The notes: generated by a model from the letters alone, not told the origin. A DNA stretch of 64,000 nucleotides from Mycobacterium sp. JS623 (GCF_000328565.1 NC_019966.1:3658001-3722000); one strand, 5' to 3'. Counted from the stretch's first letter, positions 23,359 through 34,933 are shown. Program-made: numbers and translations.

Positions 23359-24603
23359 TCAGTGCGCGACTGCAGCGGCGCCGTGTTCATCGACCAGCGC
23401 GCCGGTGACGAATCGGTCCAGGCTGAACGGAGACACGTAAGGGTGCGGCTCGTCGTTGGCGATGGTGTCGGCCAAACACCAGCCGATGCCCGGGGTGGCC
23501 TTGAAACCGCCTGTCCCCCAGCCACAGTTGAGGTACAGGTTGCGGTACGGCGTGCGGCCGATGATCGGTGAGGCGTCCGGCGTGGTGTCGACGATGCCGC
23601 CCCAGCTTCGCAGCAGATGCGCACGAGCGAAGATCGGGAAGAGTTCGACGGCCGCCGCCATCTGCCGCTCGATGATGTGGAAGGCGCCGCGCTGCCCGTA
23701 GCCGTTGTAGGAGTCGATGCCCGCGCCCATCACCAGCTCTCCCTTGTGGGCTTGCGACACGTAGACGTGCACGGCGTTGGACATCACGATCGTCGGGTGC
23801 ACGGGCTCGAGGAGTTCGGAGACCAACGCCTGCAACGGATGGCTCTGCAGGGGCACACGGAAGCCGAGCATGTCGGTGAGCACCGACGTGTGCCCCGCCG
23901 CGCACATCGCGACCCGTCCCGCCGAGATATCGCCGAGCGTGGTGCGCACACCCGTGATTCGATCGCCGTCGGTGACGAACCCCGTCACCTCGCAACCCTG
24001 CAGTAGGTCCACGCCGGCCGCATCGGCACGACGCGCGAAACCCCAAGCGACGAAATCATGTTTGGCGATTCCGGCGCGCGGCTGATACGTCGCGCCGAGC
24101 ACCGGGTAGCGCACGTCGGAGGAGATGTTGACGATCGGGCAGACCTTCTTGACCTCGTCGGGTTCGAGCCACTCGGCGTCAACACCGTTGAGCACGTTGG
24201 CTTCTACCCGGCGCACGCTGTCGCGGACATCCTGCAGGCTGTGCGCGAGGTTGAGCACCCCGCGCTGGCTGAACAGGATCGGGTAGCCGAGGTCGTCTTC
24301 GAGGCCCTCCCACAGCTTCAGCGAGTGCTCGTAGATCTGCGCGCTCTCGTCCCACAGGTAGTTCGACCGGATCAGCGTCGTATTGCGGGCCATGTTGCCG
24401 CCGGCCAGCCAGCCCTTCTCGAGCACCGCGACGTTGTTGATGCCGTGGTTCTTGACCAAGTAGTGCGCGGTCGCCAGGCCGTGGCCGCCGCCGCCGATGA
24501 TGACGACGTCGTAGGACCGCTTCGGCTCGGGATTGCGCCAGAGGAAGTCGGGATGATCGGGCAGGTGCGCGCCTGGCGCCTGTGGACTCACACGGCTCTC
24601 CAT
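23359..24603 (-). CDS. soxB: Sarcosine oxidase beta subunit
   Basis: Flavin-carrying catalytic subunit of 414 residues with a DAO-type fold: [22 protein letters not shown] at about residues 33-54, then [13 protein letters not shown]. The family covalently binds FMN and also holds FAD. Start ATG 24603 gives the usual N-terminus (MESRVSPQ). It is the first gene of the run soxB-soxD-soxA-soxG-dgcA-like-mscR-MBL, mostly with 4- to 8-bp overlaps, and is divergent from the GntR regulator. A 16-bp palindrome lies 17 bp upstream of the start. Confidence 0.93.
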   Translation of the reverse strand: MESRVSPQAPGAHLPDHPDFLWRNPEPKRSYDVVIIGGGGHGLATAHYLVKNHGINNVAVLEKGWLAGGNMARNTTLIRSNYLWDESAQIYEHSLKLWEGLEDDLGYPILFSQRGVLNLAHSLQDVRDSVRRVEANVLNGVDAEWLEPDEVKKVCPIVNISSDVRYPVLGATYQPRAGIAKHDFVAWGFARRADAAGVDLLQGCEVTGFVTDGDRITGVRTTLGDISAGRVAMCAAGHTSVLTDMLGFRVPLQSHPLQALVSELLEPVHPTIVMSNAVHVYVSQAHKGELVMGAGIDSYNGYGQRGAFHIIERQMAAAVELFPIFARAHLLRSWGGIVDTTPDASPIIGRTPYRNLYLNCGWGTGGFKATPGIGWCLADTIANDEPHPYVSPFSLDRFVTGALVDEHGAAAVAH

Positions 24604-24619
24604 CGAACAGTCGTTGTCT

Positions 24620-24635
24620 AACTGATATATCAGTT
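24620..24635. promoter_or_regulatory. Candidate GntR operator between soxB and the regulator
   Basis: AACTGATATATCAGTT is a perfect 16-bp palindrome, 17 bp before the soxB start and about 60 bp before the regulator start. Its 12-bp core is identical to the palindrome upstream of glyA. The position suits simultaneous control of the sox operon and autoregulation. Confidence 0.75.
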
Positions 24636-24697
24636 GTCGAGCACAGTATGGTACGTTGATACGCGCGGTCAAGAGGCAATTCGGACGGGAGATGACG

Positions 24698-25363
24698 ATG
24701 AGCGTGGAGCTGGCTGAGACCGGCGACGGGCCGACCCCGTCCAACGCCGACCTTGCGTATCAGATCATTCGCGAGCGGCTCATCATGCTCGACATTCGCC
24801 CCAGCGAGCCGATCAACGACGAGAGCCTGGCCCGTCAGCTCGGGTTCGGCCGCACCCCGGTGCGCGAGGCGCTCAAGCGACTCGAGCGCGACCGGCTCGT
24901 CATCGCCTATCCCCGCCGCGGCACATTCGCCACGACCGTGGACATCACCGACCTCGCGCACATCCAGGAGATCCGACGCCAACTCGAACCGGTCGTCGCA
25001 GCGCGTGCCGCGCGCACCGCGCCGCTGGAAACCCGGGTGCAGCTATCGGCACTCGCCGACGAGATCTCCCGACTCGATCCCACCGACGATCCGCGCACGC
25101 TGCTGCGGTTGGACGTGCGGGTGCACACCGCGATCTACAAGGCGTCGGGCAACCCGTACCTAGAGGACGTGCTGGTCTGCCAGGACGCGCACGCCACCCG
25201 CATCTGGTGCCTGTTCCTCGACCGGCTCTCGCACGTCGCCGAGCACGTCACCGAGCACGTCGGGCTGCTGCGCGCGATCGTCGACGGTGATGAGGATTTG
25301 GCGGCGAAGCTGGCGTCCGAACACGTCATCGGATTCGAACAGGCTGTCCGCGCAGTCCTTTAA
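24698..25363 (+). CDS. GntR-family (FadR/FCD type) transcriptional regulator
   Basis: Regulator of 221 residues. A winged helix-turn-helix (about 20-85) includes [23 protein letters not shown], with FATTVDITD following. An all-helical FCD ligand domain occupies the rest, with Asp/His positions for a metal ([10 protein letters not shown] and later [10 protein letters not shown]). I chose ATG 24698 because GGAG at 24688-24691 has correct spacing; starts at 24692 or TTG 24656 are possible. It is divergent from the sox operon and overlaps the convergent DUF2071 gene by 4 bp. It likely senses sarcosine, glycine or a related amine, which is inference. Its presumed operator also occurs upstream of glyA-sdaA. 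Confidence 0.9.
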   Translation: MSVELAETGDGPTPSNADLAYQIIRERLIMLDIRPSEPINDESLARQLGFGRTPVREALKRLERDRLVIAYPRRGTFATTVDITDLAHIQEIRRQLEPVVAARAARTAPLETRVQLSALADEISRLDPTDDPRTLLRLDVRVHTAIYKASGNPYLEDVLVCQDAHATRIWCLFLDRLSHVAEHVTEHVGLLRAIVDGDEDLAAKLASEHVIGFEQAVRAVL

Positions 25364-26076
25364 CGCCCGACACGCGGGGTCGTCGATCGCACCGGAATCC
25401 CGAATCGTGCCGGCACACCATCGCTGAACGCGACGTGATCCGGAGCGCGCTTGCTCAGATCGTCGAGTCCGACGGACGCGAGTAGGCCGGCGTCGGAGAA
25501 GTCGATCAGCTGGGCCCGACGCAAGGCCCAGACCGGGTGCTCGTTGGGCACATACCACGTCCGGCCGATACGGTCGGTGTGCGCACCCCACCGCGCGGTC
25601 AGGTAATGCTCGAGCGGTCCGCATGTCAGCGAATCGGCGACCCGTACCTCAATTGAGCTCGACGCGGTGACGCCCGGCCAGCGCAGCGTTGAGGTGTAGA
25701 CGCGGCGGTCGCCGTTGGACCGGTAGGTCATTCGGGCCCACCGGTAGGGAGGGCCGAAGATGAAGCGACCGGCTGCAACCATGGCGAGCCGGTTGGTGTC
25801 CAGGCTCAGAAAGAACACCCCGCGGCGGCCCGCTGCGTCCATCGAATACAGCCGGACGTTGGTCTCCAAAAACCTGCCGTACAACGACATCTGAAACGGC
25901 ACGACGCCGACGAAGCTGCTTCCCTCGTAGGTGTCGGGCTCGGTGCCCAGCGGATAGAGATGCGCGATGCTGGCCGGCTCGACCGCCCAATGCAGGAAGG
26001 ACACGTTGCACCAGCGCTGCCGAAACATTCTCGGCCAGGGCAGAATCGGCGCTTCTGGCGTCACCAATTCGGCCAT
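25360..26076 (-). CDS. DUF2071 family protein
   Basis: Cytosolic protein of 238 residues with the features of the DUF2071/YqjF family, function unknown: FRQRWCNVSFLHW at the start, GSSFVGVVPFQM, then RRGVFFLSLDTNRL and PYRWARM. It ends in a 4-bp overlap with the convergent GntR gene and begins 9 bp from the prcA stop on the same strand, so it may be read through from the proteasome operon. It sits on the boundary between the choline island and the conserved proteasome region. Confidence 0.85.
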   Translation of the reverse strand: MAELVTPEAPILPWPRMFRQRWCNVSFLHWAVEPASIAHLYPLGTEPDTYEGSSFVGVVPFQMSLYGRFLETNVRLYSMDAAGRRGVFFLSLDTNRLAMVAAGRFIFGPPYRWARMTYRSNGDRRVYTSTLRWPGVTASSSIEVRVADSLTCGPLEHYLTARWGAHTDRIGRTWYVPNEHPVWALRRAQLIDFSDAGLLASVGLDDLSKRAPDHVAFSDGVPARFGIPVRSTTPRVGR

Positions 26077-26085
26077 AGCGAAGCG

Positions 26086-26823
26086 CTAGCCGTCGTCCGG
26101 CTTCGGCGCTTCTGAATCCTCGTCAGGCAGAACAGCTTCCAACGCCGAGCCGGTGATTCGCCGGAACGCCCTGCGCGGACGGTTCGCGTCGAGGATCGCG
26201 ACCTCCAGCGTCGACGGCCCGAGCGTGCGCGGCTCGCTGCCGCCGTTGCTTCCGGCCTTCAGCGCGGCGACTGCGACCTTTACCGCGTCGGACAGACCGA
26301 GGTTCTCCGAGTAGGACTCGTTCAGCGCCGTGGCGATCGGTTCGGTGGTGCCGCCCATCACCACGAAGTGTGGCTCGTCGGCGATCGACCCGTCGTAGGT
26401 AATCCGGTACAGCTCAGGCGGTTTGGTCTCACCGAAGTGAGCGACCTCCGCCACGCACAGCTCGACTTCGTACGGCTTGGCCTGCTCGGTGAAGATCGTG
26501 CCGAGGGTTTGGGCGTACACGTTGGCCAGCTGGCGGCCCGTCACATCGCGACGGTCATAGGCGTAGCCGCGGGTATCGGCGAACTGAATGCCGCCGCGCC
26601 GCAGGTTGTCGAACTCGTTGAACCGCCCGACCGCCGCAAACCCGACTCGGTCATAGAGCTCGCTGACCTTCTGTAGCGATCGCGACGGATTCTCCGCGAC
26701 GAACAGCACACCACCGGAGTACGCCAGCGCCACCACGCTGCGGCCGCGGGCAATACCCTTGCGTGCGAGCTCCGAACGCTCGCGCATCGCCTGCTCGGGC
26801 GAGATGAAATACGGAAAGCTCAC
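26086..26823 (-). CDS. prcA: 20S proteasome alpha subunit
   Basis: Outer-ring subunit of 245 residues that gates the bacterial proteasome. It has the actinobacterial N-terminus [25 protein letters not shown], followed by the Ntn-hydrolase fold without a catalytic threonine, and an acidic C-terminal tail. It starts with GTG at 26823, overlapping the prcB stop by 4 bp. The order dop, pup, prcB, prcA is the mycobacterial arrangement; pafA is not in the window. Confidence 0.96.
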   Translation of the reverse strand: MSFPYFISPEQAMRERSELARKGIARGRSVVALAYSGGVLFVAENPSRSLQKVSELYDRVGFAAVGRFNEFDNLRRGGIQFADTRGYAYDRRDVTGRQLANVYAQTLGTIFTEQAKPYEVELCVAEVAHFGETKPPELYRITYDGSIADEPHFVVMGGTTEPIATALNESYSENLGLSDAVKVAVAALKAGSNGGSEPRTLGPSTLEVAILDANRPRRAFRRITGSALEAVLPDEDSEAPKPDDG

Positions 26824-27719
26824 GAGTCTCCTCGCGCGTCATGTGACTGAGCAGCACTGTCGGGACCGAATGTATCTTGACGGGACCGACTTTCGATCAC
26901 CTCGCGGGCCAGCGCCGCGATGCGCTCCTCCGCGACATCGTCGGCGCCCTCAGCACCAAGAATCACGGCGGTCGGATAGATGCCACGCACCAGATCTGGT
27001 CCGCCCGTCGCCGAGTCGTCGTCGGCCGCGTCGTACAGCGCCTCCACGGCCACCCGCAGCGCCGAATCCGCGTCCACCACACGCGAATACAGCTTCTTGA
27101 TCGAGGATTTCGCGAAGATCGAACCGGAGCCCACCGATTGGTAGCCCTCTTCCTCGATGTTCCAGCCGCCTGCCGCGTCGAACGAGACGATGCGGCCTGC
27201 CGCATCCGGGTTCGGGTCGTCGAGGTCGTAGGCCGCCAGCAGTGGTAGCGCGACGAAACCCTGCAGCGCCGCACCAAGGTTGCCGCGCACCATGGTGGCG
27301 AGCCGATTCACCTTGCCGCGGAACGTCAGCGGCACACCTTCGGTCTTCTCGTAGTGCTCGAGTTCGACGGCGTAGAGGCGAGCGAACTCGACGGCGATGG
27401 CCGCCGTACCTGCGATGCCCGTCGCCGTGTAGTCGTCGGTGATGTACACCTTCTGCACGTCACGGCCGGCGATCATGTTGCCTTGAGTCGAGCGGCGGTC
27501 GCCTGCCATCACCACCCCGCCGGGGAATTTCAGCGCGACGATCGTGGTGCCGTGCGGCAGCGCGTCCCCTGGGCTCACGGAGACGGCGCGGTTGATGGGC
27601 AGAAGTTCGGGCGCCTGACGGCGCAGCAAGTCAGAAAAGGACGACAAGTCCATGCGGACGGAAGACGCTCCTGATACGGGTGACGGGATGGCCAGCTGTT
27701 CGTGGTGCGGCCAGGTCAC
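26820..27719 (-). CDS. prcB: 20S proteasome beta subunit
   Basis: Catalytic subunit of 299 residues. The self-cleavage site is HG-TT in [12 protein letters not shown]: Thr58 becomes the nucleophile after removal of a 57-residue propeptide. The core has [18 protein letters not shown] and GSGSIFAK. The GTG start at 27719 overlaps the pup stop (GTGA), so Pup, beta and alpha subunits are translationally linked. Confidence 0.96.
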   Translation of the reverse strand: MTWPHHEQLAIPSPVSGASSVRMDLSSFSDLLRRQAPELLPINRAVSVSPGDALPHGTTIVALKFPGGVVMAGDRRSTQGNMIAGRDVQKVYITDDYTATGIAGTAAIAVEFARLYAVELEHYEKTEGVPLTFRGKVNRLATMVRGNLGAALQGFVALPLLAAYDLDDPNPDAAGRIVSFDAAGGWNIEEEGYQSVGSGSIFAKSSIKKLYSRVVDADSALRVAVEALYDAADDDSATGGPDLVRGIYPTAVILGAEGADDVAEERIAALAREVIESRSRQDTFGPDSAAQSHDARGDS

Positions 27720-27910
27720 TGTCCACCCTTCTGGACGTACGCGCGCACGAAGTCCTCGGCGTTCTCCTCGAGAACGTCGTCGATCTCGTCCAGCAGGTCG
27801 TCGGTCTCCTCGGCCAGCTTCTCGCGACGCTCTTGCCCGGCGGCTGTGCTGCCGGTGAGGTCATCATCCTCGCCGCCACCACCGCCACGCTTGGTCTGCT
27901 CCTGAGCCAT
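27716..27910 (-). CDS. pup: Prokaryotic ubiquitin-like protein Pup
   Basis: Disordered protein tag of 64 residues. It begins MAQEQTKR with a glycine run, carries the acidic amphipathic segment that binds Mpa (residues about 30-55, [19 protein letters not shown]), and ends in GGQ. The C-terminal glutamine means Dop must deamidate it before PafA can attach it to lysines. A clear AGGAGG precedes the ATG by 6 nt, and a GC-rich hairpin (27931-27954) sits just upstream in the leader. Confidence 0.97.
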   Translation of the reverse strand: MAQEQTKRGGGGGEDDDLTGSTAAGQERREKLAEETDDLLDEIDDVLEENAEDFVRAYVQKGGQ

Positions 27911-28325
27911 CGCTGCCTCCTGATAGTCATCGGCGGGCTCACAGCCGCCCGCCGGTTACTCCACACTAGCCCAGCTCGAACATTGTGTTGGGCTCTGCGA
28001 ACTCGGTGTTTCGACCGAATCCAGTTTCACCTGCGGTGATCACTTCGGCGGGGCTTGACGGTGGGACCGTCGATGGCGAGGGGAAGCCCTACCATCAATC
28101 CCTGCCGCCGTGCCCAACACCGCACCGTGTTCTTGCTCGACCACGCTCGGCCAGCTGCTCTCATATGGGCCACTGCGTTTGCTGCGCCCCTTCCTTCTGA
28201 TCCTGCCGAATTACCCGGACACCCCAAAATGAATGGGTGAGTAGGACAGAAAGAATTCGGGTGATTCCCTAAACCGGATCTCCCAGTTCATCAGAGTTTG
28301 CTGAACAACGCCTGGACAGCGGCTG
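27911..28325. other. 415-bp gap between dop and pup, no convincing gene
   Basis: Immediately upstream of pup (minus strand) is a strong hairpin, 8-bp stem CGGCGGGC/GCCCGCCG at 27931-27954. A second short one, GACGGT/ACCGTC, is at 28057-28071. Short frames on both strands (for example 28027-28227 minus, 66 codons) lack ribosome binding sites and family resemblance. The region presumably holds the pup-prcBA promoter, since dop and pup are usually closer. Confidence 0.5.
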
Positions 28326-29822
28326 TCAGGTGGTGAGCTGCTCCACCAGTTCGATGGCGGTGTCAACGGAGTCCAGCAACGCTCCGACATGCGCCTTGCT
28401 GCCCCGCAGCGGCTCCAGAGTTGGAATCCGGACGAGCGAATCGCCGCCGAGATCGAAGATCACCGAGTCCCAGCTGGCCGCGGCGATATCAGCACCGAAC
28501 CGGCGCAGGCACTCGCCACGGAAGTACGCGCGGGTGTCGGTCGGCGGGTTGTCGACGGCGTCGATCACCTGCTGCTCGGTGACCAGTCGCTTCATCGAGC
28601 CGCGCGCCACCAGCCGGTTGTACAGGCCCTTGTCCAGCCGGACATCGGAGTACTGCAGATCGACCAGGTGCAGTCGGGGCGCGGACCAGTTGAGGTTCTC
28701 GCGCTGCCGGAAGCCCTCCAGCAGCCGCAGCTTCGCAGGCCAGTCGAGGAGCTCGGCGCATTCCATCGGGTCACGCTCGAGCAGATCGAGGATGTTGGCC
28801 CACGTTTCGACGACGTCGGCGGCACGCGGATCGGGATCGCGGCTGTCGACGAGCTTGGCCACTCGGTCGAGGTAAATCCGTTGCAGCGCAAGGGCCGTCA
28901 GCTCCCTGCCGTCGGCGAGCGCGACGGTGGCGCGCAACGACGGGTCGCGGCTGATCACGTGCACGGCGTGCACCGGCCGCGCCAGCGCCAAATCGGAAAG
29001 GTCCATGCCCTCTTCGATCAGGTCGAGCACCAGCGCGGTGGCGCCGAGCTTGAGATAGGTCGACGTCTCGGCCAGGTTCGCGTCACCGATGATGACGTGC
29101 AGCCTGCGGTACTTGTCGGCGTCGGCGTGCGGTTCGTCGCGGGTGTTGATGATGCCGCGCTTGAGCGTGGTCTCGAGGCCGACCTCGACCTCGATGTAGT
29201 CCGAGCGCTGCGACAGCTGGAAACCCGGCTCGTCGCCCGACGGCCCGATCCCGACCCGGCCGGAACCGGTGATCACCTGGCGGGACACCAGGTGGGGCGT
29301 CAATCCCGCGATGACGGCCGAGAACGGCGTCTGACGCGACATCAGGTAGTTCTCGTGCGAGCCGTAGGACGCACCCTTGCCGTCCACGTTGTTCTTGTAA
29401 AGCTGCAGCTTGGCGGCCCCTGGCACGCTCGCGACGTGCCGTGCGGCGGCCTCCATCACCCGCTCGCCCGCCTTGTCCCAGATCACCGCGTCCAGCGGAT
29501 CCGTGCACTCGGGTGCGGAGTACTCGGGATGGGCGTGGTCGACGTACAGCCGGGCGCCGTTGGTCAGGATCATGTTGGCCGCACCGACCTCGTCGGCGTC
29601 CACCACCGGTGGCGGGCCTGCTGACCGGCTCAGGTCGAATCCACGGGCGTCGCGCAGCGGCGACTCCACTTCGTAGTCCCACCGCGTGCGCTTGGCGCGC
29701 TGAATGCCCGCGGCGGCCGCATACGCCAGCACCGCCTGCGTCGATGTCAGGATCGGATTCGCGGTCGGGTCGGACGGCGATGAAATGCCGTACTCGACCT
29801 CGGTCCCGATAATCCTTTGCAT
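28326..29822 (-). CDS. dop: Deamidase/depupylase of Pup
   Basis: Carboxylate-amine-ligase-fold enzyme of 498 residues that converts the Pup C-terminal glutamine to glutamate and removes Pup from substrates. It begins [14 protein letters not shown], the conserved Glu/Asp-containing first strand of the active site, and contains [19 protein letters not shown] typical of Dop/PafA. Start ATG 29822; an open upstream extension to 29924 has no homology and would enter the divergent gene. It is separated from pup by 415 bp, and divergent from the ThrE-like gene by 40 bp. Confidence 0.95.
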   Translation of the reverse strand: MQRIIGTEVEYGISSPSDPTANPILTSTQAVLAYAAAAGIQRAKRTRWDYEVESPLRDARGFDLSRSAGPPPVVDADEVGAANMILTNGARLYVDHAHPEYSAPECTDPLDAVIWDKAGERVMEAAARHVASVPGAAKLQLYKNNVDGKGASYGSHENYLMSRQTPFSAVIAGLTPHLVSRQVITGSGRVGIGPSGDEPGFQLSQRSDYIEVEVGLETTLKRGIINTRDEPHADADKYRRLHVIIGDANLAETSTYLKLGATALVLDLIEEGMDLSDLALARPVHAVHVISRDPSLRATVALADGRELTALALQRIYLDRVAKLVDSRDPDPRAADVVETWANILDLLERDPMECAELLDWPAKLRLLEGFRQRENLNWSAPRLHLVDLQYSDVRLDKGLYNRLVARGSMKRLVTEQQVIDAVDNPPTDTRAYFRGECLRRFGADIAAASWDSVIFDLGGDSLVRIPTLEPLRGSKAHVGALLDSVDTAIELVEQLTT

Positions 29823-29862
29823 GTGCCCCAGCGTAGGGGACGCCGGGCAGTAGCCTGCGACG

Positions 29863-31101
29863 GTGCCATCAGAGCGACACGATGTGGCCGCGCCCCAGTT
29901 TGTGGCCGCGCTCGGCGCCGCCATGGCAGCGGCGAACTATCCGGTCACGATGGTGCGCGCGGTAATGGAAGAGACCGCGCGCGCGTACGGCCTCGACCAC
30001 GAGTTTCTCGCGTTGCCCAACTACGTGCAGGTGGGCAGCGCCACCGGTGAGGGCATCTATATCGCCAACCCCGATTTCACTGTGCGCTACGACCAGTCCT
30101 TCCCGCTGGCGACGTTGGTGGCACGAGCGCCGTCGGGGACTGTCACCCCCGCCGACGGCATGGCCGAGCTCCAGCGAATTCGTCACCTGGACAAGCGTTT
30201 TCCGGTCTGGATCACAATTCTCGGCTATGCGGTGCAGAGCATCGGGCTGGCGCTGATTTTGCAGCCGACGCCGTGGAGTCTATTCGGTGCCGCGATCCTT
30301 GGTCTGCTCGTCGGCGGGCTGAGCGTGATCGGTCGCCGCAACGAGGCCATCGGCTACATGCTGCCGACCGTGTGCGCGTTCCTTGTCGCATACATCGTGT
30401 TCACGTTCGAAAACAGATGGCACGTCGGGACCGATAGCCTGCGCGCGCTCGCGGCACCCCTTGCGGCCTTTCTTCCTGGCGCGGCGATCACGCTCGCGGT
30501 CATCGAGCTGGCCACCCACCATGTGGTGTCCGGCGCCAGCCGGCTCGTCGCCGGATTCATGCAGATCGCTCAGCTGGCCTTCGGCATCCTGATCGCGGCT
30601 CAGGTCGCGGGCATCGCCGACACCGACCTCGTCACGACCCAGTTCAACCGGCTCGGCCCGTGGGCGCCGTTCCTCGGGGTGCTGGTGTACGGCTTCGGGA
30701 TATGGCTGAACTTCGCTCCCCCGACGAAGTTCCTGCCGTGGATGGTGCTGATGCTGTACATCGCCTATGGCGGCCAGTGGGTCGGGAATGCCGTGCTCGG
30801 CAGCTACGCCAGCGGGTTCGGCGGTGGCCTGACGCTGATCCTGTTTGCGCTGGCCATATCCCACCGCCCCTACACCCCACCGACCATGTCACTGGTCGTG
30901 CCGGGATTCTGGCTGCTGGTCCCGGGCTCATTGGGCTTCATGGGCGTCACGCAACTGCTCGGCACGCACAGCACCGCGGTCTTCACCGCGACGCTGATTT
31001 CGATGATGTCGATCGCCGTTGGCGTGCAGACCGGGCTGCTGCTGTGGCGGGCAGCGATCCAGCTGACGTCGTCACCGAACAGGCGGGCCTTCCATGATTG
31101 A
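29863..31101 (+). CDS. Threonine/serine exporter family (ThrE) membrane protein
   Basis: Protein of 412 residues. A cytoplasmic N-terminal ThrE domain (about 1-110) has [24 protein letters not shown] and the conserved IANPDF-type strand. It is followed by about ten hydrophobic helices from residue 115 on. Members export threonine or serine by proton motive force; the substrate here is uncertain. It starts at GTG 29863, 40 bp from the divergent dop start. Its last 8 bp overlap the next membrane-protein gene, suggesting co-translation. Confidence 0.85.
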   Translation: MPSERHDVAAPQFVAALGAAMAAANYPVTMVRAVMEETARAYGLDHEFLALPNYVQVGSATGEGIYIANPDFTVRYDQSFPLATLVARAPSGTVTPADGMAELQRIRHLDKRFPVWITILGYAVQSIGLALILQPTPWSLFGAAILGLLVGGLSVIGRRNEAIGYMLPTVCAFLVAYIVFTFENRWHVGTDSLRALAAPLAAFLPGAAITLAVIELATHHVVSGASRLVAGFMQIAQLAFGILIAAQVAGIADTDLVTTQFNRLGPWAPFLGVLVYGFGIWLNFAPPTKFLPWMVLMLYIAYGGQWVGNAVLGSYASGFGGGLTLILFALAISHRPYTPPTMSLVVPGFWLLVPGSLGFMGVTQLLGTHSTAVFTATLISMMSIAVGVQTGLLLWRAAIQLTSSPNRRAFHD

Positions 31102-32236
31102 CGTGACGCAGCGACGGGCCGCCGACGCGTGGTTCCTTGATCGCGGTCTGCCCGCGGTATTGCGGCCGGGCGCCCTGGTTCGACGGCTGTGGCCGCGATC
31201 GGCGCCGGTACTGGCGGGCTTCGCGGTCTTCATGGTGAACTCCGCGCTCGTCGTCGGGATCACCGGTAAACACACCATCGACATCGATGGTCATCCGACG
31301 CGCACGGAATGGTTCGTGCTGGCGCTGGTGGTTCTTGTGCTGCCTATTGCGGTGGTGGTGGGTTGGTTGGTCTCGCGTATCGCGACCGTGCGCGGTCGGA
31401 CGGTGGCGGCGACGGTCGCGGTGTCGTCCGCCATCGCAGGCGGCGTCCTTGGCGGACCAAGCCCGCGGGTGTTCATCGATTTGGTTTTCGAGGCCATCGT
31501 GATCGCCGCGATACTGGCGCTGACCGCGTCCGGCGCAGGCTCAATTCTGGGCTGGGCAGTGCAGATGACGACGTCGAACCTCGCCGCGGCGGGATCGATG
31601 GTGACCCGCGCGCTGCCCCTGCTGTTGTTGACGATTCTGGTGTTCTTCAACTCTCCGGTCTGGCTGATGGCCGCCACCATCTCGCGCCAACGGCTATGGC
31701 TGGCGCTGTTGTTCCTCGCACTCATCGCGGCGGTGTTCGTGGTCTCCGTGACACGCGACCAGGTGATGCCGATGATGGAGTCGGATGAGCCGGCACGCGG
31801 TGACTCAGAACTGTTGGCGGGCACGCCATTCGAGACAATGGCCGATCCCCCCACGGCCCGGCCGTTGGGCCGGGTGGAGCGGATCAATGTCATGTTTGTC
31901 GTCGCCGCATCGCAACTCAGCCAGATCCTGATCATCGCGTCGATGACCTCACTGATATTCCTGATCCTCGGCCTCATCCTGCTGTCCCCGGAACTGCTTG
32001 CGGTATGGACACGCAACGGTCGCAGCGACGGATCCGTGCTAGGCATGACGATCCCCGTGCCGGATTCGTTGATACAAATCACGTTTTTCCTTGGCGCGCT
32101 GACGTTTATGTACATCAGCGCGCGCACGGTCAGCGATGCCGAATACCGCACCCGGTTCTTCGATCCGCTCATTGATGATGTGCAGCTGACGTTGCGGGCG
32201 CGCGATCGGTATCGCGCCGCGGTGGCTGCGCCCTGA
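31094..32236 (+). CDS. Integral membrane protein of unknown function
   Basis: Protein of 380 residues, not assigned to a named family. About nine hydrophobic segments are visible (for instance around 38-57, 75-95, 105-120, 130-150, 170-190, 200-215, 268-295 and 325-345), with a soluble loop at about 225-265. It overlaps the ThrE-like gene by 8 bp. It occupies the position of the conserved membrane protein near Rv2113, between dop and mpa in M. tuberculosis, so a link to the pupylation locus is by synteny only. Confidence 0.75.
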   Translation: MIDVTQRRAADAWFLDRGLPAVLRPGALVRRLWPRSAPVLAGFAVFMVNSALVVGITGKHTIDIDGHPTRTEWFVLALVVLVLPIAVVVGWLVSRIATVRGRTVAATVAVSSAIAGGVLGGPSPRVFIDLVFEAIVIAAILALTASGAGSILGWAVQMTTSNLAAAGSMVTRALPLLLLTILVFFNSPVWLMAATISRQRLWLALLFLALIAAVFVVSVTRDQVMPMMESDEPARGDSELLAGTPFETMADPPTARPLGRVERINVMFVVAASQLSQILIIASMTSLIFLILGLILLSPELLAVWTRNGRSDGSVLGMTIPVPDSLIQITFFLGALTFMYISARTVSDAEYRTRFFDPLIDDVQLTLRARDRYRAAVAAP

Positions 32237-32343
32237 GTCGTAAAGCTATTAACTACCGCCAGCGTGCGTGTCTGCCCGTCAACACGCCGCTAATTGCGTA
32301 CATTTCGTGCACGCTCGCGGCCGTCGAGCGCTACGTTCCACCC

Positions 32344-32970
32344 ATGACTGACGATGACGTCAACACGGTCGCCGGCGTCTTCGGCAAGCGTTACGGCGAG
32401 GTGTTGCTCGTCAGCATCACCGAGTCCGGCCCCGAAGCAACCGTCTACAACACGTTCCCGCTCAATGACTGCCCGGCAGAGTTGTGGGATGCGCTCGATG
32501 CGCAAGCGATCGCGACCGAGAATGGGGCCGCGGCCGCATTCCTCAACGGTCCGCGCTACTGGCTGATGAGCAGCATCGGAAAGCAAAGCCGAGAACCGCA
32601 GGAGCACAAGAGCTTTGGCGGGCTCGAGATGATCCGACAGGCGACAGTGCAGCTGGCATCGATGAATCCAGCGCCGTACCAAGTGAATCGAGTCGATCGC
32701 AAAGCGGTTTTCGTGTTCGATGCTGGCCGTGAAATCTACGAACTCATCGATCCCGACGCCAGGCGCTGGGTGATGCAGACGTACAGCCAGACCGTCGACC
32801 GCGGTCTCACGCTCGCGGACCTGCGCGGCCTCGAGAACCGACTTTCATTGCCGGATGGCTGGCGTTACGAGCCGAGGATTCCGTCGACGCCGCTGCGCGT
32901 CGACACGACGAACACCGACGCCTGCGTGACCCAGGACGACTTGGCGAACTCCTACTCGCTGCAGACCTAG
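32344..32970 (+). CDS. Conserved hypothetical protein next to mpa
   Basis: Soluble protein of 208 residues with no signal peptide or recognised domain. It has a mixed alpha/beta look with a central [30 protein letters not shown]. It corresponds in position and size to Rv2114 (recalled), which also lies beside mpa. Its 3' end overlaps the convergent mpa stop by 4 bp. Confidence 0.75.
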   Translation: MTDDDVNTVAGVFGKRYGEVLLVSITESGPEATVYNTFPLNDCPAELWDALDAQAIATENGAAAAFLNGPRYWLMSSIGKQSREPQEHKSFGGLEMIRQATVQLASMNPAPYQVNRVDRKAVFVFDAGREIYELIDPDARRWVMQTYSQTVDRGLTLADLRGLENRLSLPDGWRYEPRIPSTPLRVDTTNTDACVTQDDLANSYSLQT

Positions 32971-34787
32971 AGGTACTGACCCAGGTTGCTCTCGGTGTCG
33001 ATGGCGCGGCTGGCGCTCGAGGACTTGCCGGTGACCAGCGTGCGGATGTAGACGATCCGCTCGCCCTTCTTACCCGAAATCCGTGCCCAGTCATCGGGAT
33101 TGGTGGTGTTGGGCAGATCCTCGTTCTCGGCGAACTCGTCGACGATCGAGTCGAGCAGGTGCTGGATGCGCAGACCGGGCTGACCGGTCTCCAGCACCGA
33201 CTTGATCGCGTTCTTCTTCGCCCGATCGACGACGTTCTGGATCATCGCGCCGGAGTTGAAGTCCTTGAAGTACATGACTTCCTTGTCACCGTTGGCGTAG
33301 GTGACCTCCAGGAACCGGTTGTCGTCGATCTCGGCGTACATCCGGTCGACGACCTTTTCGATCATCGCCTTCAGGCAGGCCGCCCGGTCGCCGCCGAACT
33401 CGGCGAGATCATCGGCGTGCACCGGCAGTTCCTCGGTCAGGTACTTGCTGAAGATGTCTTGTGCCGCTTCGGCATCCGGGCGCTCGATCTTGATCTTGAC
33501 GTCGAGGCGGCCGGGCCGCAGGATCGCCGGGTCGATCATGTCTTCGCGGTTGGAGGCGCCGATCACGATGACGTTCTCCAGGCCCTCGACACCGTCGATC
33601 TCCGAAAGCAGCTGCGGGACAACGGTCGTCTCCACATCCGACGAAACACCCGTGCCGCGGGTGCGGAAGATCGAGTCCATCTCGTCGAAGAACACGATCA
33701 CCGGGGTGCCTTCGGAGGCCTTTTCACGGGCCCGCTGGAAGATCAGCCGGATGTGACGCTCGGTCTCACCGACGAACTTGTTCAGCAGCTCCGGGCCCTT
33801 GATGTTGAGGAAGTAGGACTTCGCCTCGCGAGCGTCGTCACCACGCACCTCGGCCATCTTCTTGGCCAGCGAGTTCGCCACTGCCTTGGCGATCAGCGTC
33901 TTACCACAGCCGGGAGGGCCGTAGAGCAGCACACCCTTGGGCGGCCGCAGCGAGTACTCGCGGTAGAGCTCCTTGTGCAGGAAAGGCAACTCGACAGCGT
34001 CGCGGATCTGCTCGATCTGCCTGCCGAGGCCGCCGATGTCGTTGTAGCTGACGTCGGGCACCTCTTCGAGCACCAGATCCTCGACCTCGGCCTTGGGGAT
34101 GCGCTCGAACGCGTACCCGGCCTTGGTATCGACGAGCAGCGAGTCGCCGGGGCGCAGCTTGCGCGGCCGGTGGTCGTCGTCGTCGTCGATCACCTCGAGT
34201 TCAGGCAGGAACTCGGCAGCCACCAACGGTTCGGCCAGCCAGACGATGCGCTCCTCGTCGGCGTGGCCAACCACGAGCGCGCGGTGCCCGTCGGACAGGA
34301 TTTCGCGCAGCGTGCTGATCTCGCCGACCGCCTCGTAGTTGCCGGCCTCGACAACCGTCAGCGCCTCGTTCAACCGAACGGTCTGGCCCTGCTTGAGCGT
34401 CTTGGTGTCGATGTTCGGGGAGCACGTCAGCCGCATCTTGCGGCCGGAGGTGAACACGTCGACGGTGTCGTCGTCCTGCACGCCAAGGAGCACGCCGTAA
34501 CCGCTCGGCGGCTGACCCAGCCGGTCGACCTCCTCGCGCAACGCCAGCAACTGCTGACGGGCCTCTTTAAGAGTTTCCATTAGTTTCGCGTTGCGGGCGG
34601 CAAGCGAGTCGATCCTGGCCTCGAGCTGGTGCACATCGCGGGCGCTGCGTAGTCCACTTTGCGGACCTACGGCGTTCTCCAGTTGCTCGCGCAGAAGCGC
34701 GGCTTCGCGTCGCAGTTCCTCTAACTCGGCGGCATCATCGCTGGACATCGGTGTGCCGAACGCTTCAGAACGCTCTGACTCATTCAT
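32967..34787 (-). CDS. mpa: Mycobacterial proteasome ATPase (ARC/Mpa)
   Basis: AAA unfoldase of 606 residues that recognises Pup and feeds pupylated proteins into the 20S core. An N-terminal coiled coil spans about 15-90, and OB-fold interdomains about 95-240. The AAA domain has Walker A GPPGCGKT at 290-297 and Walker [11 protein letters not shown] near 355. The C-terminus is GQYL, with the penultimate tyrosine that docks on the alpha ring. The start ATG 34787 is preceded by a GGAAGGGGCG stretch. Convergent overlap of 4 bp with the hypothetical gene. Confidence 0.97.
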   Translation of the reverse strand: MNESERSEAFGTPMSSDDAAELEELRREAALLREQLENAVGPQSGLRSARDVHQLEARIDSLAARNAKLMETLKEARQQLLALREEVDRLGQPPSGYGVLLGVQDDDTVDVFTSGRKMRLTCSPNIDTKTLKQGQTVRLNEALTVVEAGNYEAVGEISTLREILSDGHRALVVGHADEERIVWLAEPLVAAEFLPELEVIDDDDDHRPRKLRPGDSLLVDTKAGYAFERIPKAEVEDLVLEEVPDVSYNDIGGLGRQIEQIRDAVELPFLHKELYREYSLRPPKGVLLYGPPGCGKTLIAKAVANSLAKKMAEVRGDDAREAKSYFLNIKGPELLNKFVGETERHIRLIFQRAREKASEGTPVIVFFDEMDSIFRTRGTGVSSDVETTVVPQLLSEIDGVEGLENVIVIGASNREDMIDPAILRPGRLDVKIKIERPDAEAAQDIFSKYLTEELPVHADDLAEFGGDRAACLKAMIEKVVDRMYAEIDDNRFLEVTYANGDKEVMYFKDFNSGAMIQNVVDRAKKNAIKSVLETGQPGLRIQHLLDSIVDEFAENEDLPNTTNPDDWARISGKKGERIVYIRTLVTGKSSSASRAIDTESNLGQYL

Positions 34788-34933
34788 GTTGCGCCCCTTC
34801 CCGCACCGAAAGTTGGTGCAGTAACAACTTCAACGCTACCGGCGATTCAGCCATAGTGTGCGGTGTAGGAATTCGACACACCAGCAACACTTGTTAACCT
34901 CTCTGATGAGTTGGGCCGATCGAAAGGACAATC

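Noticed and set aside
28027..28227. 66-codon minus-strand frame in the dop-pup gap
   Set aside because: No ribosome binding site, Arg/Ala/Gly-biased translation as expected by chance, no family match.
33159..34583. 474-codon plus-strand frame across mpa
   Set aside because: Antisense shadow of mpa, Leu/Val/Asp-rich low-complexity translation without family resemblance.
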